A program made the translations under genes and the position numbers. From CAYFWT01 sp964346955 (GTDB taxonomy: Bacteria > Patescibacteriota > Minisyncoccia > Portnoybacterales > UBA2143), in contig CAYFWT010000012.1 in assembly GCA_964346955.1 (NCBI GenBank), positions 1 to 44,303 on the forward strand: a DNA stretch of 44,303 nucleotides, given 5' to 3'. The stretch's first letter is position 1, and every line of letters starts with the position of its first letter. The notes beneath the pieces were generated by a model. That model had not been told where the DNA came from, ran no database searches, and was given only the letters and a program-made list of their open reading frames with translations. Of the stretch, positions 38,144 to 44,303 are shown one piece after another.

Positions 38144-38217
38144 TGCCGGGTCATCTAATGGTCGGATGCATCTCTCTGGAAGATGTCATCTAGGTTCGAA
38201 TCCTAGCCCGGCAGCCA
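38144..38217 (+). tRNA. tRNA-Gln (CTG), CCA encoded
   Basis: Acceptor TGCCGGG / CCCGGCA, anticodon stem CATCT / AGATG with loop CTCTGGA (anticodon CTG), T loop TTCGAAT; discriminator G followed by genomic CCA. Glutaminylation probably goes through Glu-tRNA-Gln and GatCAB, of which gatB is in this window. Confidence 0.93.
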
Positions 38218-38232
38218 GAAGTTGTATCATTG

Positions 38233-38262
38233 ACAAGATAACCAAATATGTTATCTTGTTTT
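38233..38262 (+). terminator. Terminator after tRNA-Gln
   Basis: Perfect 10-bp arms ACAAGATAAC / GTTATCTTGT around CAAATAT, then TTT. Confidence 0.8.
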
Positions 38263-38295
38263 CAGTTGTTTTAAATAAGAATAGGAGGTGTCATT

Positions 38296-38508
38296 ATGCC
38301 AAGAAAGATAGAAAAAGAAATACAGATTTTTTTGATTGGTTTAGCCATGGTAAGTTGCTTAGGGGGTTTTATGGGTGTTCCCCAAGATGGTCAGGGCATT
38401 GAATCTGTTGTCTTGTTCCTCAAAAACTTTGCCATAATCTTTTCTGGTTTAGCCCTGATAGTCATAGCAGTGGTTGCTGTTTCGTTATGGGTTGTTTTGA
38501 ACAAGTAA
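38296..38508 (+). CDS. Small two-span membrane protein, unknown
   Basis: 70 residues: MPRKIEKEIQIFLIGLAMVS, a glycine-rich loop (CLGGFMGVPQDGQGIE), then a long hydrophobic helix (IIFSGLALIVIAVVAVSLWVV). AATAGGAGG with spacer TGTCATT precedes the ATG. The next gene uses the same spacer, so the two share a translation-start cassette. No homology recognised. Confidence 0.78.
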   Translation: MPRKIEKEIQIFLIGLAMVSCLGGFMGVPQDGQGIESVVLFLKNFAIIFSGLALIVIAVVAVSLWVVLNK

Positions 38509-38556
38509 CTAGATGCTGTAGAGAAGCTTGTTTAGATAATGAAAGGGGGTGTCATT

Positions 38557-38949
38557 ATGTCAGAGATATTAGTGAAGTTATTAAAAGAGACTTTTCTAAG
38601 GGAATTGGATGAGATTGGCCCAGATGATTTCATTGAGCCAGATTGGGAAATTAGTCCAGGTGAGACTATAGTCGGTGAGATGAATGATTTGGAAAAAGCA
38701 ATTGCTACCCTATTTTACAGGAAAAGCAAACTTAAAAGCCTCATCCACCAAAGATTGATTTTCGACAAGCCCACTCCTACTGAAAAAGAAGAGTTGGAAT
38801 ATACCTTTTTTGAATCAGTAGGTCAAAAGGATACTTTCTACGAACTCATGTGGGCAATAATTAGAGAACGTCTCAATCTTTATGATAAAGCTGTCGGACT
38901 TAGAAGGGATTCAAGGTGGTTCGGTATGAGAAAGAGAGGTGCCTTTTAA
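38557..38949 (+). CDS. Soluble orphan protein, unknown
   Basis: 130 residues from ATG 38557 (the earlier ATG 38539 lies upstream of the GGGGG SD site and is rejected). It is acidic: EILVKLLKETFLRELDEIGPDD, then a helical part GEMNDLEKAIATLFYRKSKL and TFYELMWAIIRERLNLYDKAVGL, ending RWFGMRKRGAF. No cysteines and no membrane span. AAAGGGGG-TGTCATT-ATG matches the cassette of the preceding gene. Followed by a strong terminator. Possibly a small-protein regulator, but nothing supports a specific role. Confidence 0.75.
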   Translation: MSEILVKLLKETFLRELDEIGPDDFIEPDWEISPGETIVGEMNDLEKAIATLFYRKSKLKSLIHQRLIFDKPTPTEKEELEYTFFESVGQKDTFYELMWAIIRERLNLYDKAVGLRRDSRWFGMRKRGAF

Positions 38950-39018
38950 GGAGGTGGCCAGCTGGAGTATTAGATGATATTCCTAAAGCTTAATTTAATG
39001 CAATTCTTAAATTAAAAG

Positions 39019-39053
39019 GGATTAACCTAAGGGTTAATCCTGTTTTTGTTTTT
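39019..39053 (+). terminator. Intrinsic terminator
   Basis: GGATTAACC / GGTTAATCC, perfect 9-bp arms around TAAG, then TGTTTTTGTTTTT. Confidence 0.92.
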
Positions 39054-39094
39054 AAATTCGGGCATTAAGACATTAAATAAAGGTCAACAGCTTT

Positions 39095-39123
39095 TTGACA
39101 AGGGGGCTATTTTTTGTTAGGAT
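39095..39123 (+). promoter_or_regulatory. iscS promoter
   Basis: TTGACA (39095-39100), 17 bp, TAGGAT (39118-39123). The leader contains AGGTCGG / CCGGCCT, a 7-bp hairpin ending about 14 nt before the ATG. Confidence 0.75.
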
Positions 39124-39166
39124 GTAACTGTTAAGAGGTCGGTCTTTCCGGCCTGATATTGTAAAG

Positions 39167-40345
39167 ATGGCAAAAAAACCAACTGTTTATCTTGATAACG
39201 CGGCCACCACGCCAGTCGATTCTGTTGTTTTGAAAAAAATGGAGCCGTATTTTAATCAAATATACGGCAATCCTTCCAGTATTCACGGTCTAGGAGAGAA
39301 GGCCCATCAGGCAATTGAGAAAGCTCGTCAGCAGATAGCCGATTTCCTTAGCTGTTCGGCTAATGAAATTTATTTTACTGGTTCAGCGACGGAAAGTGAT
39401 AACTGGGTAATTTTTGGCTCGGTCAAGTCCAAGGAGGAAGTTAAACCACATCTTATTACCTCAGCTATTGAGCATAAGGCGATTCTTGAGCCAGCTCAGT
39501 TTTTAGCTAAAAAAGGTTTAGCTGGAGTAACTATTTTGCCCGTTAATCGAGAGGGCTTAGTCAGGGTGAAAGACGTAGAGAGAGCGATTAAGAAAAATAC
39601 CCGGCTGGTTTCAATTATGTATGCCAATAGTGAAATAGGGACTATTCAACCGATTAGAGAAATTGGGCAGCTAATCAAGAGAGTAAATAAAAAAAGAAGC
39701 CACCCCATAATTTTTCATACTGATGCAGTTCAGGCAGTTAATTATCTTGATTGTCGGGTTAATTATTTAGGGGTGGATTGTTTGTCTCTTTCTGGCCATA
39801 AGATTTACGGGCCAAAAGGAGTCGGTGCTTTATATATTAAAAAAGGGACGGCGATTAGTCCTTTTGTTTATGGCGGCGGGCAAGAGCAAGGGATGAGGTC
39901 TGGTACTGAAAATGTCACGGGGATTGTTGGCTTGGGAGAAGCAATAGATAAAGTTAAAAGCCAAAAGCCAAAAGCCAAAAAGATAATTAGTTTAAGGGGC
40001 AGGTTGATTAAAGGGATTTTAAAAAGTATTCCCGATTCTCAAGTAAATGGGTCTTTGAAAGAGCGGTTGCCTAATAATGCTCATTTTAGTTTCAAGGGAG
40101 CGGAAGGGGAGAGTATTATTATGGAATTGTCAGAGAAAGGTATTTTTGCTTCCACTGGTTCGGCTTGTGCCAGTCATTCGCTGGAGCCCTCCCATGTTTT
40201 ATTGGCCTTAGGCCTTTCTTATGAGCGAGCCCACTCCAGTGTCCGCTTTACTTTAGGCAGACAAACTACCGCCCGAGAGATTGAGTATGTTTTAAAAGTC
40301 TTACCCGGCATAATTGCTCGATTGAGAAAAATCTCTGGGAGATAA
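39167..40345 (+). CDS. iscS: Cysteine desulfurase
   Basis: PLP enzyme delivering sulfur from cysteine to IscU and to tRNA thiolation. 392 residues: VYLDNAATTPVD, IYGNPSSIHGLGEKAH, TGSATESDNWVI, HTDAVQAVNYL, the PLP lysine in SLSGHKIYGPKGVGALY and the catalytic cysteine loop STGSACASHSLEPSHVLLALG. A segment KSQKPKAKK is encoded by AAAAGCC repeated three times (39957-39983), a small in-frame tandem repeat. iscU follows after a repeat-filled 49-nt gap. Confidence 0.96.
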   Translation: MAKKPTVYLDNAATTPVDSVVLKKMEPYFNQIYGNPSSIHGLGEKAHQAIEKARQQIADFLSCSANEIYFTGSATESDNWVIFGSVKSKEEVKPHLITSAIEHKAILEPAQFLAKKGLAGVTILPVNREGLVRVKDVERAIKKNTRLVSIMYANSEIGTIQPIREIGQLIKRVNKKRSHPIIFHTDAVQAVNYLDCRVNYLGVDCLSLSGHKIYGPKGVGALYIKKGTAISPFVYGGGQEQGMRSGTENVTGIVGLGEAIDKVKSQKPKAKKIISLRGRLIKGILKSIPDSQVNGSLKERLPNNAHFSFKGAEGESIIMELSEKGIFASTGSACASHSLEPSHVLLALGLSYERAHSSVRFTLGRQTTAREIEYVLKVLPGIIARLRKISGR

Positions 40346-40348
40346 TTA

Positions 40349-40386
40349 CCCTTCGACTTGTCCGCCAGGGGCGGACTCGCTCAGGG
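40349..40386. repeat. Inverted repeat between iscS and iscU
   Basis: CCCTTCGAC...GTCCGCC AGG GGCGGAC...GCTCAGGG: perfect 7-bp inner arms inside a CCCT/AGGG frame, GC-rich against its surroundings. It resembles the GACAAGCTCAGGG-type words common in CPR intergenic DNA (recollection, not checked). Confidence 0.7.
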
Positions 40387-40394
40387 AATAAATT

Positions 40395-40766
40395 ATGTAC
40401 AGTAAAAAAGTTATTCAACATTTTCAACACCCCAAAAATATGGGGTCAATGAAAAATCCAGATGCCCAAGCGGAAGTGGACAATATTCTCTGTGGGGATA
40501 TCATGAAGATTTATCTTAAAGTTAAAGACAATAAAATCAAGGATATTTCTTTTGAGACTATGGGCTGCGTAGCAGCGATTGCTACTTCTTCAATGATTAC
40601 TGAAATGGCTAGAGGGAAAACCCTTGCTCAAGCCAAGAAAATTTCTTATGATGATGTAGCTAAAGAGTTGGGGGCCTTGCCGCCAATAAAAAATCATTGC
40701 GCGCATTTAGCTGTTCAGACTTTACAAAAGGCCATTGCAAATTATGAAAAAAAGCAAAAAAAGTAA
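40395..40766 (+). CDS. iscU: Iron-sulfur cluster scaffold IscU/NifU-like
   Basis: 123 residues; assembles Fe-S clusters with sulfur from IscS. The three ligand cysteines are in DNILCGDIMKIYLKV, FETMGCVAAIATSSMITEMARGKTL and IKNHCAHLAVQTLQKAI. Adjacent to iscS and with no isc regulator in sight, this is a minimal two-gene system. It overlaps the htrA start by 23 nt. Confidence 0.95.
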   Translation: MYSKKVIQHFQHPKNMGSMKNPDAQAEVDNILCGDIMKIYLKVKDNKIKDISFETMGCVAAIATSSMITEMARGKTLAQAKKISYDDVAKELGALPPIKNHCAHLAVQTLQKAIANYEKKQKK

Positions 40767-42039
40767 TTTAAAAATTAATTTAAAGGAGATAATTGTTTTA
40801 GTGGTGGTGGTCAGCTTCTTGACTTCAGCTTTGGCTGGTTTTGTGGCTGGTGGTTTAGGCTATAATTTATTTAAAGATATAAGTTTAATTAAGGAGGTAG
40901 GTAGAAAGCTGGTCAGCCCAGGGTTGGGAGAAAGAGAAGGAACTTCTTCCTCAACAATCCTTTCTCAGGAAGAGGCAGTCGTTAAAGTAGTTAGAGAAGC
41001 TTCGCCAGCCGTAGTCAGTATTATTATCACCAAAGACATACCGATTATGGAAAGATACTATCAAGAATATAATCCTTTTGGCGATAATGATTTCTTTAGG
41101 CAGTTTTTCGATGACGATTTTTTCGCTCCTTTTAAGTTTCAGATTCCTCAATATCGCCAGAAGGGAACAGAAGAGATAGAAATTGGTGGAGGGACTGGCT
41201 TTATTATTTCCACCGATGGTTTAATTTTAACTAATAAGCATGTGGTCACCGATGAAGAAGCTAGTTACACTGTCTTAACTAACGAAGGGGAAAAAATTCC
41301 TGCTCGGGTTTTGGCTCGTGACCCGATTCAAGATATTGCCATTTTAAAAATCAACAGAAATAATTTACCTGTAGTCAGATTAGGTAACTCTGACGAAATT
41401 CAAATTGGTCAGACAGTTATTGCCATTGGTAATGCTTTGGGTGAGTTCAGAAATACAGTCAGTCTGGGGGTTATTTCTGGCTTAAAACGTTCTATTGTCA
41501 CCAGCAGTGGCTTTGGGCAAAGCGAGCTTCTTTCCGAAGTTATCCAGACAGACGCGGCAATTAATCAAGGAAATTCTGGTGGTCCCTTGCTTAATCTTTC
41601 TGGCCAGGCGATTGGTATTAATGTAGCGATGGCTCTAGGAGCTGAGAATATTGGCTTTGCCTTGCCGATTAATAAAGCCAAGAGAGATATAGAACAAGTT
41701 GAGAGACAGGGCAAAATCAGCTATCCCTTTTTGGGTGTTCGCTATATCTTAATTAACCCAGAAATTCAGGAAAAAAATAGTCTGGCGGTTGACTACGGTG
41801 CTTTAATTATTCGAGGTGAGAAGCCAGGAGATTTAGCAGTTATCCCTGGTAGTCCAGCTGATAAAGCTGGGTTAGTGGAAAATGATATTATTTTAGAACT
41901 GGATGACCAGCGAATTAATCAAGATAATCCTTTAGCTAAGTTAATCCAAGAACACCAGGTGGGTGATACTGTTACTTTGAAGATTCTGCACAAAGGAGAA
42001 GAAAAGACAATTGAAGTTGAATTGGGGGAAAGAGAATAG
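40744..42039 (+). CDS. HtrA/DegP-type serine protease with PDZ domain
   Basis: Surface or periplasm-facing quality-control protease. 431 residues from ATG 40744: signal anchor IIVLVVVVSFLTSALAGFVAGG, then the trypsin-like domain with GGGTGFIISTDGLILTNKHVV (catalytic His), DPIQDIAILKI (Asp) and TDAAINQGNSGGPLLNLSG (Ser), and one PDZ domain (PFLGVRYILIN, VIPGSPADKAGLVENDIILELDDQRI). Overlaps the 3' end of iscU. An acidic, aromatic insert (YYQEYNPFGDNDFFRQFFDDDFFAPFKF written in part) follows the first strand, as in many CPR HtrAs. Confidence 0.94.
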   Translation: MKKSKKSNLKINLKEIIVLVVVVSFLTSALAGFVAGGLGYNLFKDISLIKEVGRKLVSPGLGEREGTSSSTILSQEEAVVKVVREASPAVVSIIITKDIPIMERYYQEYNPFGDNDFFRQFFDDDFFAPFKFQIPQYRQKGTEEIEIGGGTGFIISTDGLILTNKHVVTDEEASYTVLTNEGEKIPARVLARDPIQDIAILKINRNNLPVVRLGNSDEIQIGQTVIAIGNALGEFRNTVSLGVISGLKRSIVTSSGFGQSELLSEVIQTDAAINQGNSGGPLLNLSGQAIGINVAMALGAENIGFALPINKAKRDIEQVERQGKISYPFLGVRYILINPEIQEKNSLAVDYGALIIRGEKPGDLAVIPGSPADKAGLVENDIILELDDQRINQDNPLAKLIQEHQVGDTVTLKILHKGEEKTIEVELGERE

Positions 42040-42042
42040 AAT

Positions 42043-42145
42043 GTAGAATTTGGAATATAGAATTTAGAATTGAATTAAGAATTTTGGAATATGGAATTTA
42101 TTATTTTATTCTATATTCCAGATTCTGTATTCTAAATTCCAATAT
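42043..42145. repeat. AT-rich inverted repeat before rpmF
   Basis: Left half GTAGAATTTGGAATATAG / AATTTAGAATTG, right half CTATATTCCAGATTCTG / TATTCTAAATTCC, forming a long imperfect hairpin. The right half (about 42097-42141) is repeated almost exactly at about 42455-42500. Confidence 0.8.
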
Positions 42146-42148
42146 TAA

Positions 42149-42433
42149 GTGGCTGTTCCCAAGCAAAGACATACTAAATCAAGAAGGAATAAAAGGCGCT
42201 CCCATCATGCTTTAAGGAAGCAGCATTTTTCTCTTTGCCCTAAATGTGGTCATCCTGTTTTGCCCCATCAGCTCTGCCTAAATTGCGGGACTTATGCTGG
42301 TAAAGAAGTGGTCGATGTTTTATCTAAATTAACTAAAAAAGAGCGAAAGAAAAAGGAAAAAGAACTAGCTGCCCAGGAGAAAGAACAAGTCAAAGGAAAA
42401 GAGTTGAGTATGGAAGAACTCTCCAAGAAATAG
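42149..42433 (+). CDS. rpmF: 50S ribosomal protein L32 with C-terminal extension
   Basis: Starts at GTG 42149 (AVPKQRHTKSRRNKRRSHHAL), with the zinc-binding CPKCGHP...LCLNCGTYAGKEV. L32 is normally about 55-60 residues; here a lysine/glutamate-rich tail (KKERKKKEKELAAQEKEQ...) brings it to 94. Both flanks are near-identical AT-rich repeats. Confidence 0.95.
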   Translation: MAVPKQRHTKSRRNKRRSHHALRKQHFSLCPKCGHPVLPHQLCLNCGTYAGKEVVDVLSKLTKKERKKKEKELAAQEKEQVKGKELSMEELSKK

Positions 42434-42505
42434 AATTTAGAATTTAGAATATAGAATTTATTATTTTATTCTATATTCCAGATTCTACATTCTAAATTCT
42501 TATAT
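42434..42505. repeat. AT-rich inverted repeat between rpmF and nusB
   Basis: AGAATTTAGAATTTAGAATATAG on the left; CTATATTCCAGATTCTACA and TTCTAAATTCT on the right. It is near-identical to the block before rpmF from GAATTTATTATTTTATTC onward. Confidence 0.8.
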
Positions 42506-42508
42506 AAA

Positions 42509-42946
42509 ATGGCTAACAGACATCTATCACGCTCCATTGCCATGCAGGCTCTTTACGAATGGGACTTTAAAGGAGGAGACTCCCATCAGCTGGAGGAGAT
42601 TGTTAAGCGTAATATTGATGAGTTTGGGCCGGGCCTAGAAGAGAGTAACTTTGTTTGGCAAATAGCCCGGGGCGTTATTGAACATTTACCTAAATTAGAT
42701 AAAATTATTGAAAAAGCTGCTCCGGAATGGCCGCTTGAGCAAATTACTATTGTTGACCGAAATATTCTTAGAATTGGCCTTTACGAACTTCTTTTTGGTA
42801 ATCGCCAAGAAGTGCCTCCTAAAGTAGCCATTAATGAAGCTGTTGAGTTGGCTAAGAGTTTTGGTGGCGAATCTTCGGGCAAATTTATTAATGGTGTTTT
42901 GGGGACGATTTACCGAGAAATTGGTGAGCCGGGCAAGGACGAATAA
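42509..42946 (+). CDS. nusB: Transcription antitermination factor NusB
   Basis: All-helical RNA-binding factor that binds boxA with S10 for rRNA antitermination. 145 residues: HLSRSIAMQALYEWDF, RNIDEFGPG, EWPLEQITIVDRNILRIGLYELLF, PPKVAINEAVELAKSFGGESSGKFINGVLGTIYRE. Normal length. ATG directly after the repeat block, no SD. Confidence 0.96.
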   Translation: MANRHLSRSIAMQALYEWDFKGGDSHQLEEIVKRNIDEFGPGLEESNFVWQIARGVIEHLPKLDKIIEKAAPEWPLEQITIVDRNILRIGLYELLFGNRQEVPPKVAINEAVELAKSFGGESSGKFINGVLGTIYREIGEPGKDE

Positions 42947-42949
42947 AAA

Positions 42950-43030
42950 ATTATTTTATTATCCGATTACGAATTACGGATTACGAATTATTTTTTAATT
43001 CGCAATCCGCAATTCGCAATCGAGAATTGA
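42950..43030. repeat. Inverted repeat of ATTACGAATT words between nusB and rnc
   Basis: ATTACGAATTACGGATTACG and AATTA on the left face TAATTCGCAATCCGCAATTC and GCAAT on the right: a 25-bp imperfect hairpin with T-to-C changes in each CG-containing word. Confidence 0.8.
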
Positions 43031-43037
43031 CTAATTG

Positions 43038-43730
43038 ATGACAGAGAATCTATCCCATTTAGAAAAATCTATCGGTATAAAATTTAATAATCAAGAATTG
43101 CTCCAGCAATCGCTAATTCACCGTTCTTATCTTAATGAAAATCCTGATTCCCCCTTAGAGGATAATGAGCGACTTGAATTTCTAGGCGATGCTATTCTGG
43201 AGATGGTTGTCACGGAGCACCTTTATCAGAACTACCCTAATCCAGAAGGTGATTTAACTAATTGGCGAGCCGCTTTAGTCAATGCTAAACTATTGGCTAA
43301 AGTAGCTAGTCGATTAAAAATAAATAATTATTTATTTTTAAGTCGGGGTGAAGCAAAAGATACTGGGCGAGCCCGTCAATATATATTAGCTAATGCCTTC
43401 GAAGCATTAATTGGCGCTATTTATCTAGACCAAGGCTATGAGAAAGCCCGCCGATTTATTGAAAAAGAAATCTTAGAAGAGTTACCCCAAATTTTAAAAC
43501 AGAAACTTTATCGAGACCCCAAGAGCAGTTTTCAAGAAAGAGCTCAAGATAGATTTGGCATCACCCCTGTTTACGAAGTGATTAAAGAGTGGGGACCAGA
43601 TCACGCTAAACATTTTGTGGTTGGTGTTTACCTTAACCAAGAATTAGTCGCCAAGGGGGAGGGTGCTTCTAAGCAAGAAGCCCAGGAGAAAGCAGCTGAG
43701 GCAGCCTTGAGGAAGAAAGAATGGAAATAG
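43038..43730 (+). CDS. rnc: Ribonuclease III
   Basis: Double-strand-specific endoribonuclease for rRNA maturation. 230 residues from ATG 43038: signature NERLEFLGDAILEMVVTEHLY, then NAFEALIGAIYLDQGYEKARRF with the second acidic site, and a C-terminal dsRBD (DPKSSFQERAQDRFGITPVYEV, GEGASKQEAQEKAAEAAL). Long hairpins on both sides of this gene and its neighbours are natural substrates for it (inference). Confidence 0.97.
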   Translation: MTENLSHLEKSIGIKFNNQELLQQSLIHRSYLNENPDSPLEDNERLEFLGDAILEMVVTEHLYQNYPNPEGDLTNWRAALVNAKLLAKVASRLKINNYLFLSRGEAKDTGRARQYILANAFEALIGAIYLDQGYEKARRFIEKEILEELPQILKQKLYRDPKSSFQERAQDRFGITPVYEVIKEWGPDHAKHFVVGVYLNQELVAKGEGASKQEAQEKAAEAALRKKEWK

Positions 43731-43734
43731 TAAG

Positions 43735-43866
43735 AAATCACAAATCCCAAATTACAAATCCCAAACAAATCACAAATCACAATGACCAAAATCACAAACA
43801 GTTTGTAATTTGTAATTTGAATATTGGAATTTGTTTGTAATTTGGTGCTTGTAATTTGGAATTTAT
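43735..43866. repeat. AT-rich inverted repeat of AAATTACAAATCCC words before rpsP
   Basis: The left half repeats CAAATCCCAAATTAC and CAAATCAC; the right half repeats GTAATTTGTAATTTG and GGAATTTGTTTGTAATTTGG. It shares its word with the two 14-bp units that break the GT4 gene at 27333. Confidence 0.8.
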
Positions 43867-44303
43867 ATGTTAACTATTCGTTTAATTCGAACAGGCAAAA
43901 AAAATGCTCCTAGTTTTAGAGTTGTCCTGATAGAAAAGACTGCTCCGCCAAAAAGCGGAAATTTTTTAGAGATTTTAGGTAATTATAATCCACGTCTTAA
44001 AGAGCTTAGTTTAAATAGAGAAAGAATAAAATACTGGCTTTCTCAGGGAGTTCAACCTTCAAAGACAGTGCACAATTTATTGGTTGGAGAAAAAGTAATT
44101 GAAGGCCCTAAAATTAAGAAAAGATTTAAAATTAAAAAGAAGGAAAGGAAGGCAGAAAAAGAAGAAGAAGGAGAGAAGAAAATTGAAGAAGAAAAAGTAG
44201 AGGCAAAAGAGGAAACGCCTAAAGAGGAAACGCCTAAAGAGGAAACGCCTAAAGAGGAAACGCCTAAAGAGGAAACGCCTAAAGAGGAAACGCCTAAAGA
44301 GGA
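43867..44303 (+). CDS. rpsP: 30S ribosomal protein S16 with repetitive C-terminal tail (3' partial)
   Basis: Starts at ATG 43867: MLTIRLIRTGKKNAPSFRVV, NFLEILGNYNPR, RIKYWLSQGVQPSKTVHNLL, the complete S16 core of about 80 residues. A lysine/glutamate-rich tail follows (KKRFKIKKKERKAEKEEEGE...) and passes into identical KEETP pentapeptides that run off the window. The stop codon is not seen. A tail on S16 is not unusual, but perfect tandem pentapeptides are. Confidence 0.95.
   Translation, partial: MLTIRLIRTGKKNAPSFRVVLIEKTAPPKSGNFLEILGNYNPRLKELSLNRERIKYWLSQGVQPSKTVHNLLVGEKVIEGPKIKKRFKIKKKERKAEKEEEGEKKIEEEKVEAKEETPKEETPKEETPKEETPKEETPKEETPKE
44206..44303 (+). repeat. 15-bp tandem repeat in the rpsP tail
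   Basis: AAAGAGGAAACGCCT repeated six times without any change (44206-44295), plus a partial seventh to the window end. Each unit encodes KEETP. Zero synonymous differences imply recent expansion, and the array may also be why the contig ends here. Confidence 0.95.

Noticed and set aside
38166..38402. ORF across 38166-38402
   Set aside because: Its first part is tRNA-Gln and the rest is out of frame with the SD-led membrane protein gene at 38296.
44206..44303. Tandem array as an origin or iteron region
   Set aside because: It is in frame within rpsP, codes for perfect KEETP units and has no associated initiator or AT-rich unwinding element.

Overview
The window (44.3 kb, AT-rich) reads like a piece of a small-genome Candidate Phyla Radiation bacterium, most likely Parcubacteria-like (inference). 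Reasons: dense, mostly co-oriented housekeeping genes; several domain-trimmed enzymes (PheT without its tRNA-binding domain, RF2 without domain 1, MiaB without TRAM); a DUF4012 envelope protein; no rplA after rplK; and core genes that mostly lack Shine-Dalgarno sites. A UGA-reading release factor (prfB) is present and several genes end in TGA, so UGA is a stop codon here.

Layout. 1-3250: pheS (cut by the window edge), a GIY-YIG nuclease gene framed by 12-bp inverted repeats, then pheT. 3368-6622: gyrB, then secE-nusG-rplK. 6763-13952: dCMP deaminase, glyA, folD, gatB, miaA, an orphan beta-rich protein, a structured unclassified RNA of about 300 nt, and miaB. 13996-20753: dolichyl-phosphate-sugar-synthase-like GT2, galT, dedA, tpiA, pgk, recJ, rnhA. 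20801-21228: RNase P RNA. 21272-32182: an envelope glycan island with an initiating sugar-phosphate transferase, three GT4 glycosyltransferases (one frameshifted at a 14-bp repeat), a decaying beta-propeller gene, small membrane proteins, DUF4012 and MurJ. 32213-34511: LepA/EF4 split into two ORFs by an inserted opposite-strand gene. 34598-38949: zinc-ribbon protein, FtsB-like protein, tRNA-Gly, tRNA-Thr, prfB, ftsE-ftsX, tRNA-Gln and two orphan genes. 39167-44303: iscS-iscU, htrA, rpmF, nusB, rnc, and rpsP running off the end in a 15-bp tandem repeat.

The most unusual property is repeat invasion. A palindromic family with core GGGACWGTCCC sits between genes and also in frame inside miaB and lepA. 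In lepA it forms a perfect 27-bp-arm hairpin encoding 20 extra codons, comparable in behaviour to Rickettsia palindromic elements. Other families are a CCCCCACACC palindrome (flanking GIY-YIG and forming the P12 helix of RNase P RNA), a GC palindrome inside folD, and several AT-rich inverted-repeat families between genes and inside pheT and a GT4 gene.

Two expression styles coexist. Core genes are SD-less, and some are probably leaderless. Small orphan genes carry strong SD sites and often their own terminators.
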